A stretch of DNA of 64,000 bases from Favolaschia claudopus. Taxonomy: Eukaryota > Basidiomycota > Agaricomycetes > Agaricales > Mycenaceae. Every line of letters starts with the position of its first letter. Positions within the stretch are counted from its first letter, which is position 1. The translations under genes were made by a program, and so were the position numbers. Below are positions 1 to 12,524 of this stretch, piece by piece. Under the pieces are notes generated by a model. That model was given only the letters and a program-made list of their open reading frames with translations. It did no database searches and had not been told where the DNA came from. The stretch lies in NCBI GenBank assembly GCA_037176885.1, contig JAWWNJ010000236.1, positions 151,873 to 215,872 of the forward strand. The letters run 5' to 3'.

Positions 1-89
1 CAGCCGGGTTGCTTTCGTCGTTTTCTTGCGAGATAGTTAATGACACTCCCAGAAGTCTCCACCGTGTTTTTGCCTTTCCACTGCGCACT

Positions 90-255
90 AGAGCTTATTT
101 GCAACCGGTGAGAAGGAGATTTTCAAGTACAAAGCTAAGCGAGGATTGTGAAAAGTGAGAGGCGCGTACTGGCACAAATTTCCGCTCCACAAGTGAGAAT
201 TGACTGACATCTAGGTAGGGTAATTCCTATTTTTCACCGGTTGCAAATAAGCTCT
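90..255. mobile_element. MITE with 22-bp terminal inverted repeats
   Basis: The 22 bases at 90-111 (beginning agagcttatttgc) recur as the exact reverse complement at 234-255. The 166-bp unit is flanked by act on both sides (87-89 and 256-258), a plausible 3-bp target duplication. It has no coding capacity. The short length, the terminal inverted repeats and the flanking duplication support a miniature inverted-repeat transposable element; the superfamily is not clear. Confidence 0.7.
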
Positions 256-971
256 ACTGCGAGCAAAATCATTTGACTACTTCCCCGGCCTGAACTGGAC
301 GGATTGGGAATTCATTTCCGTATATCTTCGTATGAATGTTCAATGCTGCGCCGCGCAGTGTTCGAGAAAGCTGTGGCCAAACTTGGCGCATAAATACAGG
401 GAAGAAGTCGAAAATGCATCTTTTCACCCCTCATTCCGTCCCGCAATTGTCGACGCCTAATAACTTGGAACAAAATTTCAACCTGAAAATCACGAAATCA
501 CCGCTGCGTCCCACCTGGGCTGAGCTCAATGCAGTCAAGTTGTTTTGTATCGCAGTGGGCAATGCCCTGCTTCATTCAATTCTGTTCCCAGTCGACTCCT
601 CGATGGATATTTCACCTCAACACAACTGCCGAAAGATATTTCGTCCCTCACGCCGCCACGTCAAATTTGAGCATCCCTCTCAGTCATTCAATGCTTCTTC
701 GCACGCACAAAATGCCCATTTTTCGATATTTTCCCGTCGACTCCCGCCATTTTCATTCTTTGGTTTGTCTGGCAGGCTGGACCCCGACCGGAGCGAAGCG
801 GAGGCGCAACTTGTTCAAGTTACGGTTTTGGGTCGATATCGTTGAATGCAAAGCGCGTGATGCCGGCATGGCACGTCAATACGCACAAATGATGTGACAG
901 TGTGACTATCGCTCCTTTGCACGAACCACCACCTTCCTTGCGATACCCACATCCCTTCACGAATATCGTCC
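256..971. other. No gene recognised; upstream region of the next gene
   Basis: This stretch has short overlapping open frames in several phases but no splice-consistent gene and no recognised protein motif. The last part (about 900-971) is CT-rich and is a likely promoter or 5' leader for the gene starting at 972. Confidence 0.4.
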
Positions 972-2879
972 ATGGCGTCGGTTAATGTTTCCGATCCTCT
1001 GACAACAGCCGTTGAATCCTACCTCCTCTCCTCTGTTTCATCTGAAACCGACATATTCCCATTCAATCTCTCCACTTGGGCGCGGGTGCGAAACCCCGCC
1101 GCGGGCATCGACGAGAATCTCGAAAAGAGCGGACAAGGACTATTGCTCGCGGCTTTCAACCTCACTTGCACCGCTGAGATTGGCGGACTCAGCGCTGAAT
1201 GTCCCCTCGGCATGCATGCGGTAAGTCATTTCTTTGCCATACTTTGTCATTTTGGCCGCCTTATTGCTTGCAGGCACTCCGCAACTGCATAGTCTCGGAT
1301 AGGATTATAGCCAAGATATTTCAAAAGATCCGTTTCAAAAACCTGCAGCTCAACGTCGAAAAATCACCTGGCGTAAAGTTACCAGGTATACGAGAGCAAT
1401 TCGCTATGCTCATCGCCGGTATATGGATTCAAACCACGAGTTTTTCCGCGGTATGCGACTGGGTCAATGAAGTATTCGGCCCTGTCATTGGGGTGGCGAT
1501 CGTGGAATATCGCAAATCGTGAGTGTTTCCTGCGCGCGCGTCGTTCATGGCTAAGACGTCTTATAGATGCCCTTCGAAGCAGGCTTCGGCTCCCAAAGGT
1601 TCGTGGCGTTATCAACCGTTAGTTCAGGGTGTTCACCTTGTCCCAACAGAGCTCGTCTTATTGCAGCGTATACACGACTTCCAAGTAGCCAAGGCCAGTC
1701 TCCAGCGAGCCGATATCGACCCGCAGATTGGGGAAGTCTCTCCCACCGTCTCCAATTCAGCGCAGAATAGCCCTGTGTTGGCCCCAAGTCAGCCCGAAGG
1801 CGTCCATGAATGTTTCCGCGAAGTCATTCCGCTTTTCGCATTACTCGATCTTTCGACTCATGTCTTGTCAGTATCCTTCCGTCTCGACTATCGGCTCTTC
1901 AATAGAACACGCTGAAGCATCGTTCGGGCTACGTCCCCCTCTCATCCTCAAGGTATGTCTTGCCAGTAGTACTACTAGCGCCGCGCTTGACTGCATTGCA
2001 GACACTCGCACCAACCCCAACGGATGAAGTTGCTTCCAATGTCGCACTGTCTGGATTGCTCCCCCCACTCGTCCTCAAGGTGGGTTTCGTATCTAGTATG
2101 GATGTGTAGCTGACCGTATTGTGTAGACGTCTACGCTGTCCTCCTCTGCCCTCATTGCTAGCAACGTCACGCCACCTCCGGTCGGAGATAATATCAAGGC
2201 TGTATCGGCTCCTTTCGAAGACGTTGTCAACGACAGGGCGCCGACTGTTGACCGTGCGCTCCCTCTCGCTGAAGCCGCTGCCAAGGATCAGTCGCTGCCT
2301 GTTGAAGCTGCTGCCGAGGACCCTTCACCGGTGTCACCACCCGCCCAAGCTGCCGTCAAGGATTCGTTGCTTTCTGCGTCACTGTCTTTCAAGGATGGTC
2401 TCTCTGAATTCGAAGCGACTGTCAAAGGTACTCCGCCTTCCCCGCGCCGCAAAAGTCCCCTCACGCCACGGAATTTTGGCGATTGTGCATGACGTTTCTT
2501 TCGTCGTTGTATACCTACTGAATGTTTTCCAGACCGTTGGCCAACCCCGTTGCGACGCGACGCACCACCTCCCCACGTCCCAAGCCCCTTACGTTCTCCC
2601 CGCAACTCCCATCTGCAAAGTGGCTTCCACCCACATTCACTTCTTTCCTATCGTCAAACGAGTCCTCAATCCTGCGATTCCTCTTCAACCTCTTCGGCAA
2701 CTGCTGCACCGTCGTCACCGCTGTTCTGCATCGAAGACTATTTGCGCATGAGTCCACGCAGCCCTTATCTTCCTGTAGGCTCCCCAGCTTTCACCCGGCG
2801 TGACGAGTCGGCTTCCCTGCAGCCGCAGCCTTCAAACGTCAAGACGTTCTCGCAGTGGCTGAAATCTTCGCCTCTCTAG
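972..2879 (+). CDS. Unrecognised multi-exon gene, proline/serine-rich C-terminus
   Basis: Read as about seven exons: 972-1220, 1274-1518, from 1567 to about 1866-1870, then short exons ending at gtatgt (1952) and gtgggt (2080), a longer exon to about 2487, and a last exon reaching the TAG at 2877-2879. Introns are about 48-55 bp with GT-AG ends. The N-terminal exons encode an ordered-looking region; the later exons repeat the pattern PPL-LK-T and then become Pro/Ser/Ala-rich and acidic, with SP/TP sites near the end (for example RSPRNS and SPRSPY). The junction near 1867-1915 does not keep phase with the sites I can see, so that exon border is unresolved. I do not recognise the family; a regulatory or scaffold protein is only a guess. 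Confidence 0.5.
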
Positions 2880-4456
2880 TCTCGGTCTTCTTGGACTCGG
2901 CGCGGCTGGTTACAATGACTGTATCATGCTTTCAAGATCTCAAATGTAATGTACCTTTCGGTTCCTTAATGAGCATGCCTTCTATAGTTGTGCGCAATCA
3001 TAGTTGTATCATGAATTACTATAATGTACAAGGGTTCCATCGTCAATCTGAATTTATTTCGCCTTTATACAATGGGCACATCCCCCAAAGCTCGCAGACG
3101 ATAATGCTTGACGATTCATGCAACTTTGAGGCTCGGAGTGTTGGGCTGCGCGCCCTGATCATGGAAATGTTTCAGCACCTGTCACACGCTGCGTTTACGG
3201 TTCCTACTTTGACCTTGTGGAAGATCGTCTACGAGCCCAAATTCACGAAGACAATATCAAATTTAAAGCACGCGAAAAAAAGAACAAAGAAAATGATCCT
3301 CTGGTGAGCTAATTCCTGAAGTGCCGGTGGCAAGGCCGAGGGACGAACCCGAGATCACCCGCAACACTGTGCGAATCACTTCTGAAATGTGCGACACCAT
3401 CCACGCCAAGTAGGCGATGATAATGATAATAGAGGAATCATGATATTGGACGTGCAGTGACTAATTCGAGAGTACCTACGACGCAGAGGATATCACCGCT
3501 AGACATTCGCTGGCTGCAGCATTCCCGCTGAAAGACTTCGTGCCAAAGAACACATCAATGTTGAGCTCGATCAAAGCTTACATTGGAGCAGCAGCTGACA
3601 GGTGAATCTTATTTGAATCTTGATGCTTTAAGTGTCAAGTATTCACGCTAATTGACTGCACTTCAGCAGGACATGGTCGAATCAAAGCCAGCATAGGATT
3701 GAATATCTTTCTCTACATAAATGTTGCCCAAATCGTCCCAGAATCCAAGAATATTAAGTACCGCTTTGGGGTTACGATAGTTGATGCGTCAGACATTTGG
3801 GGATAAAATGTCGTCGCGTAATGCCGTCATTGCGCGTCCACAAGCCAAGACTGTGATGCGTGACGAATCATCACAGGGCCCGGGGTTAGGGTTACGGTCT
3901 CCGTTTTGACCATCCCAAACCGTCGCCGGCCAACGACACAGCTCGTGTTATCCTGGCTTGCAAATGCCATGGAACCAGCATGAACCTCGAGGAAGTCCAC
4001 TTTATGGAGCACTTGGTGTTCGATTGGGAATTGTCAAGTAACGACAAACTTTCAACTCGGCGTTTTTCAACAAGCAGTCACAATCTACTGGGATTCAGCA
4101 CTTTCTTCTCTGTTGCGGCTACCATATCTTGTTTCACGGAATCAATTCGGCCACAATCTCAGTTGACGCCACCATCTTTTTGCGCCTTCTCGTTCTCCAA
4201 AGTTTCTCCCGCCTGCCAACTTGGAGCGTACACCTTCAGACAGTCTCATAATAATTGATAAATAGTGGTTCGATGGAATGCTCGGTCTCCCGCGCGTCCG
4301 CCCGCCCCTTCCATCATTCAGAAGTGAGCAGCCGACGGAGGTCAGCAGGACCGCATTCTGACGTCCTATTGAGGAGCCGGGCCGCGTCTTTCAGCATTTC
4401 GATTTTCGTTATGAACCCTTCGGAGAATCGTCGCTGTCGACCACACAGTATTCCCC
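2880..4456. other. Intergenic region, with possible degraded exons near 3321-3601
   Basis: After the previous stop there is 3' untranslated DNA and several short frames that do not join. Two exon-like blocks (3321-3409 and 3471-3601) are separated by a short stretch with intron-like ends and are followed by a good gtgaat donor, but their phases do not connect. They may be remnants of a decayed gene. A single ttagggtta at about 3885-3894 resembles telomeric repeat but is isolated. Nothing else is supported here. Confidence 0.3.
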
Positions 4457-7400
4457 ATGTTGAACATTGTTCTCTGCCTTCTTGTCCAATTGCCTTTCCT
4501 CCGCGTTGAAGGGGCCCTTGTGGCCCCAGATGCATTGATTCTGAACATATCGGCGACGGCTACGCATCCTGTTAGAAGCTCCGGCATTCAACATATGTTC
4601 TTGCCGTTGATAAATCTCTCAGATTCCGTCCACTCTCTACGGCTATATGTGGGAGGTATTTCCAGCCTCAGCTGAGCTCAGCCAAAAAAACTAACCACTT
4701 ATTTTTGGAAAGGATATAAATCACAGGTAAAGTATATTACCCAAACTAATCCTACGGTTTTGGAAAAAAATTACAATCTAGCGGTGACGGTGGTCTTTAT
4801 GGTATCGTATCTCGTCACATTGGACCAGTTTTGCTGATCAATGACTCGCACAGCGGAGCTCTTACAAAACAGAGCATTCCAAGGCGTGATTCCTGGAACT
4901 CAAAATGCGTAAGCCGAGCAAACCTAGTCCCCGCACTTGCGCTGACAAATTCGCAGCCTGACTGCCTGGCAACCATTCAACGGCGCTCGCTTGTCTGTCA
5001 CCTCAAAAACCGCTGGCATCTCGGCATCCGTGCCTAACACTCTAGAAGTGCAAATCCCTAAAGTTGTTTCTGGCCCGATTAATATTGGCTTTGAAAACAC
5101 AGGCTTTTGGGGTTAGTCTTACCACGCATATTGAGAGACGAGGTCGAATACACAACCTTTTAGGTATCAAGGTGCAAAGCGGTTGGACATATAATGGCTC
5201 GTTCTATGCTAAGGCTGCGAGTTTCTCTGGTACCATGACGGTATCGTTGAAATCGACTGGTGGGACAGTTTTTGCAACAAAAGGTATGTACGGAGATGCC
5301 GAGTTGAACTGAGTTTCTGATATGGATACAGAGATAAGTGGCATATCGAAAAACTGGAAGAAATTTACTTTCGAATTTCAACCATCGGCTTCTGCCGAAA
5401 ACGAACAAAATGTCTTTAGTGTAGTAGTGGACGGAAAGACGGCAGCCGGGCAGACCATCTTCTTCGGCATGTTCTCACTATTCCCACCGACGTTCAGAGG
5501 GAGGGAAAATGGCATGAGAATTGATTTGGCGGAGGCTTTGGCTGCAACGCACCCAGGAGTCTGGCGGCGAGTTTTCAAATTTGCATTAGCGCGCTTTGAA
5601 TTGAGACGGTTTCATTTTTCCAGTTTTCCCGGCGGCAACAATCTGGAAGGCCTCAGCTTTGATACGCGTTGGAAGTGGAACGAGACGATTGGGAGGTGTG
5701 TGTTGAAGAAGTTCAATGTTGCTTCTATATTGTGATAATATTTGTAGGCTTGAAGATCGACCTGGTCGAGTTGCAGACTGGGGTATGTGATTTCAACTTG
5801 AGAGGTGTCTCAACTAATGCAAACCAGGATATCCGAACACTGACGGATTGGTCAATCAAGCGGCTGTTACTCCGCTCTTTCTTTGGTTCTAACAATTTAC
5901 AGGGACTGCTGGAATATTTGAACTGGGCAGAAGATCTCGGCGCCGTAAGTCTTTCATGTCTTAATCGCTTATAATTTCCTTTGATGACTTTGTGAAGGAA
6001 CCCATACTCGGTAGTTTATTGCCCAACTTCATGTCAGGAATAGGTATGACCGAGACCATCCAGGCGTTTGGGATGGAATATCTACTGCAAACTACTCCGA
6101 ACTCGATACGTGGACCATAGTTCCAGAGGCAAGTAGCGAGCAACACGCGATCTGGACCATTCACCGAAAGCGCTGTGACAGGCTGATTTGCAACCTTATA
6201 TCGATGACGTGCTCAATGAACTTGAGTTCATCGTCGGAGACGCAGAGACTGAAGGCGGAAAGCGACGCGCCAGCCTCGGGAGGACTGAACCTTATGCACT
6301 CAAATATTGGATCGGTTGTTTTTTTCTTCGCGGCTTGGCTGACAGTGTTCCTTCGCAGTGGGAATGAAGACATGGTGAAGATCTTGTGATGCCAGGCTCA
6401 AATGTACACGCTGACATTCAGCCTCGAGTTCCAACCAGACTCGTAAGTTGGATTAATTTCTTCGTCGATCCATAGTATACTTACAGGACTGCAGTTACGC
6501 CGGCTACCGCTGGAATGCATTTGTAACTGCTATCGGCGCCAAATATCCGAACTTCGAGTTTCTGGCTACTACCTTACCTTCGACAGCGCTAACTCCAGCA
6601 TATCAGAGAAGTGAGTTACTCGAAAAATCTCGACAAACTGGAAGATAATGAAATTATATCCAGTCGACTTCCATATGTATAGCACCCCTACGTGGTAAGA
6701 ACCAGCCCCGACTAGTTTCGGCTTTCCTTAACATTGAATATTGATTGCTCGCAGGTTCACCGCAAATGCGTTTATGTTTGATGCTTACCCTCGCAATGGG
6801 ACCCAATGGTTCGTCGGTGAATATGCGGTCACATCCAGTACGTCGTCAGTTCCACTATGAACTGGTGCCTTTCTTACTGGTGTTGGATTTTCACATTTCT
6901 GCTTAGCAAACGAAACCAACACACTGGGAGATTTACCAAGTGGTCGTCTGGCGAATCCAACCCTTCAAGGGGCGGTGGCTGAAGCTGCTTTCATGACTGG
7001 AATGGAACGAAATAGCGATGTTGTGTTTGCTTCCGCATGTGAGTATGACCAGCGTTGTTTATTTTTGACCGAAATGTGACGTCTTGTTCAAAGATGCACC
7101 AAGGTAACTACATCTCTTGGTGTGGTATGTAAAGTTCGCTCATCTTCGTCAAAGCTTGCAGCACATCAGGAGCTTCCAATGGACGCCGGATATCATCACC
7201 TACGACGCCATGAATATGGTGAAGTCAACTTCGTATTATGTTCAACAAGTACGTATACTTATACATTGGCGTGGTGGCTTTCCTCTCAAGTGCTTTGTTC
7301 TCACCTTTCTCGTCCTCCAGATGTTCAGTTTGAATAAAGGGACACATGTTCTTTCAACTACTCCCGTCGCGAGCAATGATACCGCCCCACTTTTCTGGGT

Positions 7401-7767
7401 AGCTAGCTACAACAATGACACTGACGTTGTCTTTCTCAAAGTGAGCGACATATTCATTTGTCTTTCGCATACAATTTAACCTCCCCATCTTCAGGTTTCC
7501 AACGCGGGCACACAAGATCTAGTGGCGAACATCTTCCTTGACGGCTTCTCGGCTACCAAATTCGCCTCTGCGGTCTCTCTTAGCTCGCCCGTGCTCAGCC
7601 CGATATCAGGCCTGTTCAGTGCTTCGAACACCCTCGAAGAGCCTGAGCAGATCATCCCTGTTTCTACTGCCTTTGCCCTGCCCTTCTCCGACAGGTTTAA
7701 TTACACTTTCCCTGCGATGAGTGTCACGGTTATATCAGTGCAAGCCGCGACTGCTCTCAATGTATAA
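4457..7767 (+). CDS. Alpha-L-arabinofuranosidase, GH51, 25 exons, acid/base motif apparently lost
   Basis: GH51 enzymes release terminal L-arabinose from arabinoxylan and other hemicelluloses outside the cell. The start at 4457 opens a hydrophobic signal peptide (MLNIVLCLLVQLPFL). Twenty-five exons joined at 45-60 bp introns give a 674-residue frame, close to family length. Family blocks follow in order: IPSTLYGYMWE, SGDGGLYAELLQNR, FWGIKVQSG, FPGGNNLEG, RVADWGYPNTDG, PYIDDVLNELEF, YAGYRW, the nucleophile block VGEYAVTS (near residue 460) and FQWTPDII. Introns at 5567 (gcgagt) and 6129 (gcaagt) are GC-AG. The acid/base block GNED lies in a 16-nt exon (6359-6374), but canonical splicing reads it one frame off as GMKT, then restores frame at 6422. 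So the enzyme may be inactive, unless splicing there is unusual. An SGNH esterase follows 737 bp downstream on the same strand. Confidence 0.88.
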
Positions 7768-7929
7768 GTAGCGTCACTAGCGTTGTTGTACTTATAGCAA
7801 GGGCTTTTCATCGGCAGTTGTGATAAAATTGGTCTAAACCTCGGTTCGCCCATCAGGTCACGAACTCTCGTGCTTCCGCGCTTGTTGCGTATATTTCCCC
7901 GCAAATTTCTGGTGAACTTATCGCTCTTA

Positions 7930-8240
7930 CAGCTGTTCCGGAATACCTTGGCATGTTCACATTTTTTTTGCACACTTTGCACTTTTGATCGAGGTGATAT
8001 GATGCACCATTTATGGAGATTTGGGCCGAATGCCGCTGTTCCCGACGCTTTCTGCCATCTCTTCTCATTTTCCGAGGACTTCTCCCCGTTTCATAGCCGG
8101 TGCGTAGCCGCTGAGCTGCCGCTGCCAGGCGTCGCTAGCCGAGGTGATCCTTTCCTTTAAAGGTGCATCATATCAGTCCATCAAATGTGCGAGTTTCGTG
8201 CAAAAAAATGTGAACATGCCAAAGTATTCCGGAACAGCTG
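7930..8240. mobile_element. TA-flanked MITE, about 311 bp, long terminal inverted repeats
   Basis: The end starting cagctgttccggaata at 7930 recurs in reverse complement ending at 8240, and the similarity continues about 85 bp inward on each side with a few mismatches. TA flanks both ends (7928-7929 and 8241-8242), as expected for a Tc1/mariner-type target duplication. There is no transposase inside. It lies between the GH51 gene and the esterase gene, about 160 bp after the GH51 stop. Confidence 0.75.
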
Positions 8241-8503
8241 TAAACGTGGGTCCAGCGGTCGGCGGTCTTCGGCGGTGTTTCCATATCTCAGGCTATTGGA
8301 TCAGTAGGGAGATGTCTGCGTCATCGACGGCGTTTCGAAATTTCTGACAGAAGAAATACGAGTACATGTGTTTGCGGATAAATGTTACGAAAGCTGCTTT
8401 CAGAGGGTGGATCATGGGGACGACGGTAATGTGCTGACCGGGATGGCGCAACGCCGCCCAGAGATAAATGGGAAGTAGTTTCAGACTAGCCAAGTTCCTA
8501 ACC

Positions 8504-9825
8504 ATGTGTCCGCTTGCCTTGACCCTTGTTGCATTCCTCTGCGCTACGGCGTCTGCGGTCATTGTCCCTAGAGCGGACATCAATGATGTGCATCTAGCAG
8601 TGAGCCCTAAGTGTGGGACTTTGTCCGGTGGGGCACCGGCCGACGTCAATGTTGGTTTGGGGTCGTTGAAGTCGTACAAGACGATAGTGACCTTTGGAGG
8701 TAAGTACTATATGCGAGGACTATTTAAAACTCAACAGGCGTACCTTAGATTCATTCACGGGCGGTCAGACTAATGGAGCAACCTGGGTGCAAAACCTGGC
8801 AACTTCGACGGGGGCTTCACTGATCAATTATGCTGTGAGTTGAAAGCCGCGAACCGTCGAGCGGTAGGGTTGAGAATTGGTGATTTGTTAGGCTAAAGGA
8901 GCTGTGGTGGATGTAAACCAATGGCCACAAGTCGCGTCAATTCAGACGAATGCGTCTGTGGATTTTATCAACCAAGGTAAAAGACTAGATTCGTATTTTT
9001 GATGGACGAGTTTTCACGCCAATTCTGCTCAGCTGGTACATTCATTGGGAGCCAGCATTTGGATCCGACCACGACATTGTATATAGTTTTCTTTGGGATT
9101 GGGTGGGTATCATACTGTATTCATACAGCAACGTTGCGGAGCTGGTACTGAATTGATGGATTAGGGACTACGCTGAGGCACTTGGTTAGATATAGACGCT
9201 TTCTCAACGAGACGTGCACTCACACTGGTTTCAAGCCTCGGGGAAGACGGATATGACCAATATTGCAGGGGTTTTGGTTAGTCACTATTTCTCTGAAACT
9301 ATCACAAGTCGAGTCTTGAACTTGCATAGGTGTACACCATGCTTGGACTGGCCTCTTCACCCAGTTTTGCCAAGAATATTCTGGTAAGGGGGTAGCACAG
9401 AGCCTTGGATCCCTGAGGATCACTGAGATTGTCAACTAGATCGTCGACAATTATGGCTTGGGGAAGACGAGCCCTGCAGGCGATGCATTTAAGCAGAACT
9501 TGTTTACTGCATTGGGAACGGGTCGCAGACTATACAGTTGGAATGTTGGATTCGCATCGTTCAACAGCATCTGGGAAGGTGTTTTGTATGGCAGTCCTGG
9601 GGCCTCGGCGTTTGGATACAGTAACACAGGCGTATGCGTTCAGGATGGCGAAACTTGCGCAGATCCTGCTCATACTCTATACTGGACGACAGGGCAAGTG
9701 TATCGGGAATTTTTTGATAGAAGACAAGCCTGACAAGACTTTCTAGGACCCCATCGGCTGCCACACACTCGATTATGGCTGCCTACGTCGAAGAAGTGCT
9801 GTCCCAGTGCCAATCCTCGACATGA
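8504..9825 (+). CDS. Secreted SGNH/GDSL-family esterase, probably inactive
   Basis: SGNH esterases of this fungal group (resembling CE16 acetylesterases) remove acetyl groups from hemicellulose outside the cell. Nine exons (8504-8699, 8749-8834, 8892-8976, 9033-9102, 9165-9184, 9236-9276, 9330-9383, 9440-9693, 9747-9825) give 294 residues. The ATG at 8504 is preferred over 8468 because it opens directly on a signal peptide (MCPLALTLVAFLCATASA). The block I serine motif FGDS is formed across the first splice. In block III the expected GIND reads GIGD, and in block V the expected GHPS reads GTPS, so the Asn and His of the catalytic set appear missing. The last intron (9694-9746) begins gcaagt, a GC-AG type. 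The protein ends YVEEVLSQC, as in related fungal proteins. It could be a non-catalytic paralogue or a decaying gene. Confidence 0.82.
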
Positions 9826-10131
9826 GTGTAGCAGACGCAGTGAGCGGCGCAGAGACATGAGAAGTAAGAGATACAAGCTGTATTTGACGTGTTGTACGAA
9901 TATTATGGGAAACATTGACCAAGGTCGAGTGAGAGGAGCGGGAGAGCTGGAGTGTCACGCGTGACCTACGCGTCTTGCTCAGTACCCTCACATACTCTCC
10001 GGTCTACGCGCCTTTCCTGCGGATATCTGGTTCTTAAGGGAATATAGGGCTCGCTTCTCCCGACTTCGGAGGGCTTTCTATCGAATTGAAGGCAAAATGG
10101 ATAGCAGTAACATAGAACCTAATCCCCCAAG

Positions 10132-12120
10132 ATGGGTGCGGTGGACTCTCAGCTTTATCGATATGTTTCGACCTTACTGTTATCGAAGACTCCGAATTCA
10201 GATCCTGCCTCCATCCAGGTTCCAGGACTCGACACTTCTGCTCCGGTTTTGGCTCAGATCGAACAAATGGAGCAACTGATCACTGTAAAATTGCAGGTAC
10301 CGTTTTACTACCACTCATTTAGTTCACGGACCGAAATTGCTCGCAGAACATTGATGAAAATTTTTCAAAGATTCACCATGTTCTGGCTAATAAAATCTTG
10401 CCTTCGGTGAAGCGTTACGCTGTTGCGACGAAACCAGTGAAAGAGGCAGCCGATGTATGTTACTGACTTCCCCGACTCTACTACGTTTGTTAATGTCTTC
10501 ATTGTAGTTTTGGGTGTCTTTCTACGAGAAAGCAGCTAAAATACGCATCCCAGCCTACGATGATTACTCGACAGTGAACGAAGTCCCATCCGAACGGGAG
10601 GAGCTACCATCGGAGACGGAGTCTGGCTCCAGAACAGACGAGTCTACTAGTACAGTGCACCATGAAGATCATAGTGTGGCTTCCACGGAGGCTTCATTCA
10701 TGCCGGGCCAGGCAGCTTTTGCTTCTACGCCAGCTACCGCTCGTGTTGGCCATAGTGCAGATGCGTTCCCAGACCACCACCCCGATGATCCATCGTGGTC
10801 AGCTTCCCTGGAATCTCCACTCACTCGGCTGGATCGTGAAGTCCAGAACTTCACCCGCGAGGATACCGTCGCAAGCTCCAAATTACCATCTTTGAATCTC
10901 GATGCGCTACAAGAGGAGGAACACACAGTCGTTCTGCCTCGAGCAGATAAAGGCAAAGGCAAAGCGATGGAGCCCATGCTCCAGAGTGTCCTCCGTCACA
11001 CACTATACTCTGCAACGAGCGACATCTCGCTTGCTTCCTTTTCACCTGCAAAAGGCAAGCCGAGGACTCCCGCTCCCAAAGGCCGAAATCCATACCTTCC
11101 TGCAAACGTCGCACCGGCTAATTGGAGTGGGCTGGTCGATCTGCGACAGACACCTCTCTCCACGCCACACCGGAAGAAAGACCAATACGCAGATTCTGAC
11201 GAGGATTCGTTTGATGGTCTACCTCCTGGAATGTCGCCTCCAGTGCTTATGTCTCCAGCTCGGCCGCCTCGTTCGACAGCGGAACTCCAGCTTCTTCGAG
11301 GACGTACACCTGCCAAAGAAGCTGCATCGCGTATAAAGAACGATCTTGTCCGCGATGTGCAGCGACAGAACGCTGCGTTCCGTAGCAATCACCCCGGGGT
11401 AGAATCAAGTCTGAGTACCGTTTCCTCTCCGCCTTCTCTGTCTCGATATAACAGGGCGGACACGGACGAGAGCGCTGTAGATTCTAGTCTGGAAAGTGTG
11501 ATGCAGCGAGTGGCCCTCAATCCCCCTACATGGACGCCCACAACGTCGACTCCAGGTCTGCGGATACGACCCAAGACGAGGCCCCGTTGTCGTCGAATTA
11601 TGTCCCTCCCCTGCAATATCAGCCTCCCCTAGACATCCCAGTCACCCCGCAACAGTACGGCGCGGGTGCGGATGACTACGACTCGGACTCGGACTCGCTC
11701 GACGAGATCAACAACACGGCACACCCCTCCGCCGCATTTCTCATGGCAACACAGGCCGCCTCCGGCTCGAGCGGGTCCTTCGACGACTCCTTCCAATCCT
11801 CACAAGACTCCCTCGACCAGGCGGACCTCCAAGCACTTACCGACGGCGTCGTCGACGTGCATCCCTTCGCGCGGACGAGCTTTGCGTACAACACGGGCGA
11901 TGACTCCTTCGACGATGATTCGTTTGACGGGGGAGGTATGCCGCCAGAGGAGACGGTGTTTGGTCGTCTTCCGGCGCAGCGAGACCCGCAGTCGCGTCTT
12001 TCCGAGGCGGGGGATTTGATGATGTATGGAGGCGATGAGGCTTCTGTGCCCGATACCATGCAGTATGGGATGGCAGCTAGCAGTCCCACTCCACATTACT
12101 CGGCGAATAACCGAGGTTGA
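10132..12120 (+). CDS. ASK1: DASH/Dam1 complex subunit Ask1
   Basis: Ask1 belongs to the fungal DASH (Dam1) complex, which forms rings on spindle microtubules and couples kinetochores to their plus ends. Four exons (10132-10296, 10347-10454, 10508-11555, 11633-12120) give 602 residues. The diagnostic N-terminal core follows the start: QIEQMEQLITVKLQ, NIDENFSKIHHVL, ILPSVKRYA and FWVSFYEKAA. The middle is disordered and rich in Ser/Pro. It carries SPPVLMSPARPPRSTA before TPAKEAASRI, a conserved Ask1 segment with several SP/TP sites where cell-cycle kinases are known to act in this family. The last exon is acidic (DDYDSDSDSLDE). An ATG at 10097 is out of phase with the conserved core, so 10132 was chosen. 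The gene looks intact. Confidence 0.88.
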
Positions 12121-12524
12121 TGGGTATGGCAAGCAAGTGGCAGACACTCACGATGAGTCGGATGACTCACCGGTACTCAGCGTCGGATCTTTCTGGCTTC
12201 TGCTGTCGCTGTTTTCTACCGCGCTTTCACGCAACTTTCGCGACCATCTCCCCGACCTCGCGATTTTACCGTGGTTTCAATTTGTGAACGCCACAGGGAG
12301 TTCCCAGCCTACGCTGTTTGATGAAAACCTACCCACATATCTTTCCGTGCTGTATTTCTTAGCTTGTGATGTAGCTAATAGCGCGCTGATACTTCCATTT
12401 CGTTCCATCGCGATGTGCAGTTTCTACGTCTTTGAATTCTTACATATTACCTATATATCACCGCCACATACCCTTCACACAATATCGTACAAATTATTCC
12501 ACCGATGTGGACACAACACAACGT
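12121..12524. other. 3' flank between convergent genes
   Basis: This is AT-richer DNA after the ASK1 stop and before the end of the minus-strand fragment that terminates at 12525. It holds no gene that I can support; it probably contains the 3' untranslated regions of both neighbours. Confidence 0.4.

Noticed and set aside
3880..3900. Telomere-like ttaggg
   Set aside because: A single unit; no tandem array, so it is not a telomere or interstitial telomeric repeat.
10097..10131. Upstream ATG for Ask1 at 10097
   Set aside because: Splicing from it puts the conserved QIEQMEQLITVKLQ block out of frame; 10132 keeps it in frame.
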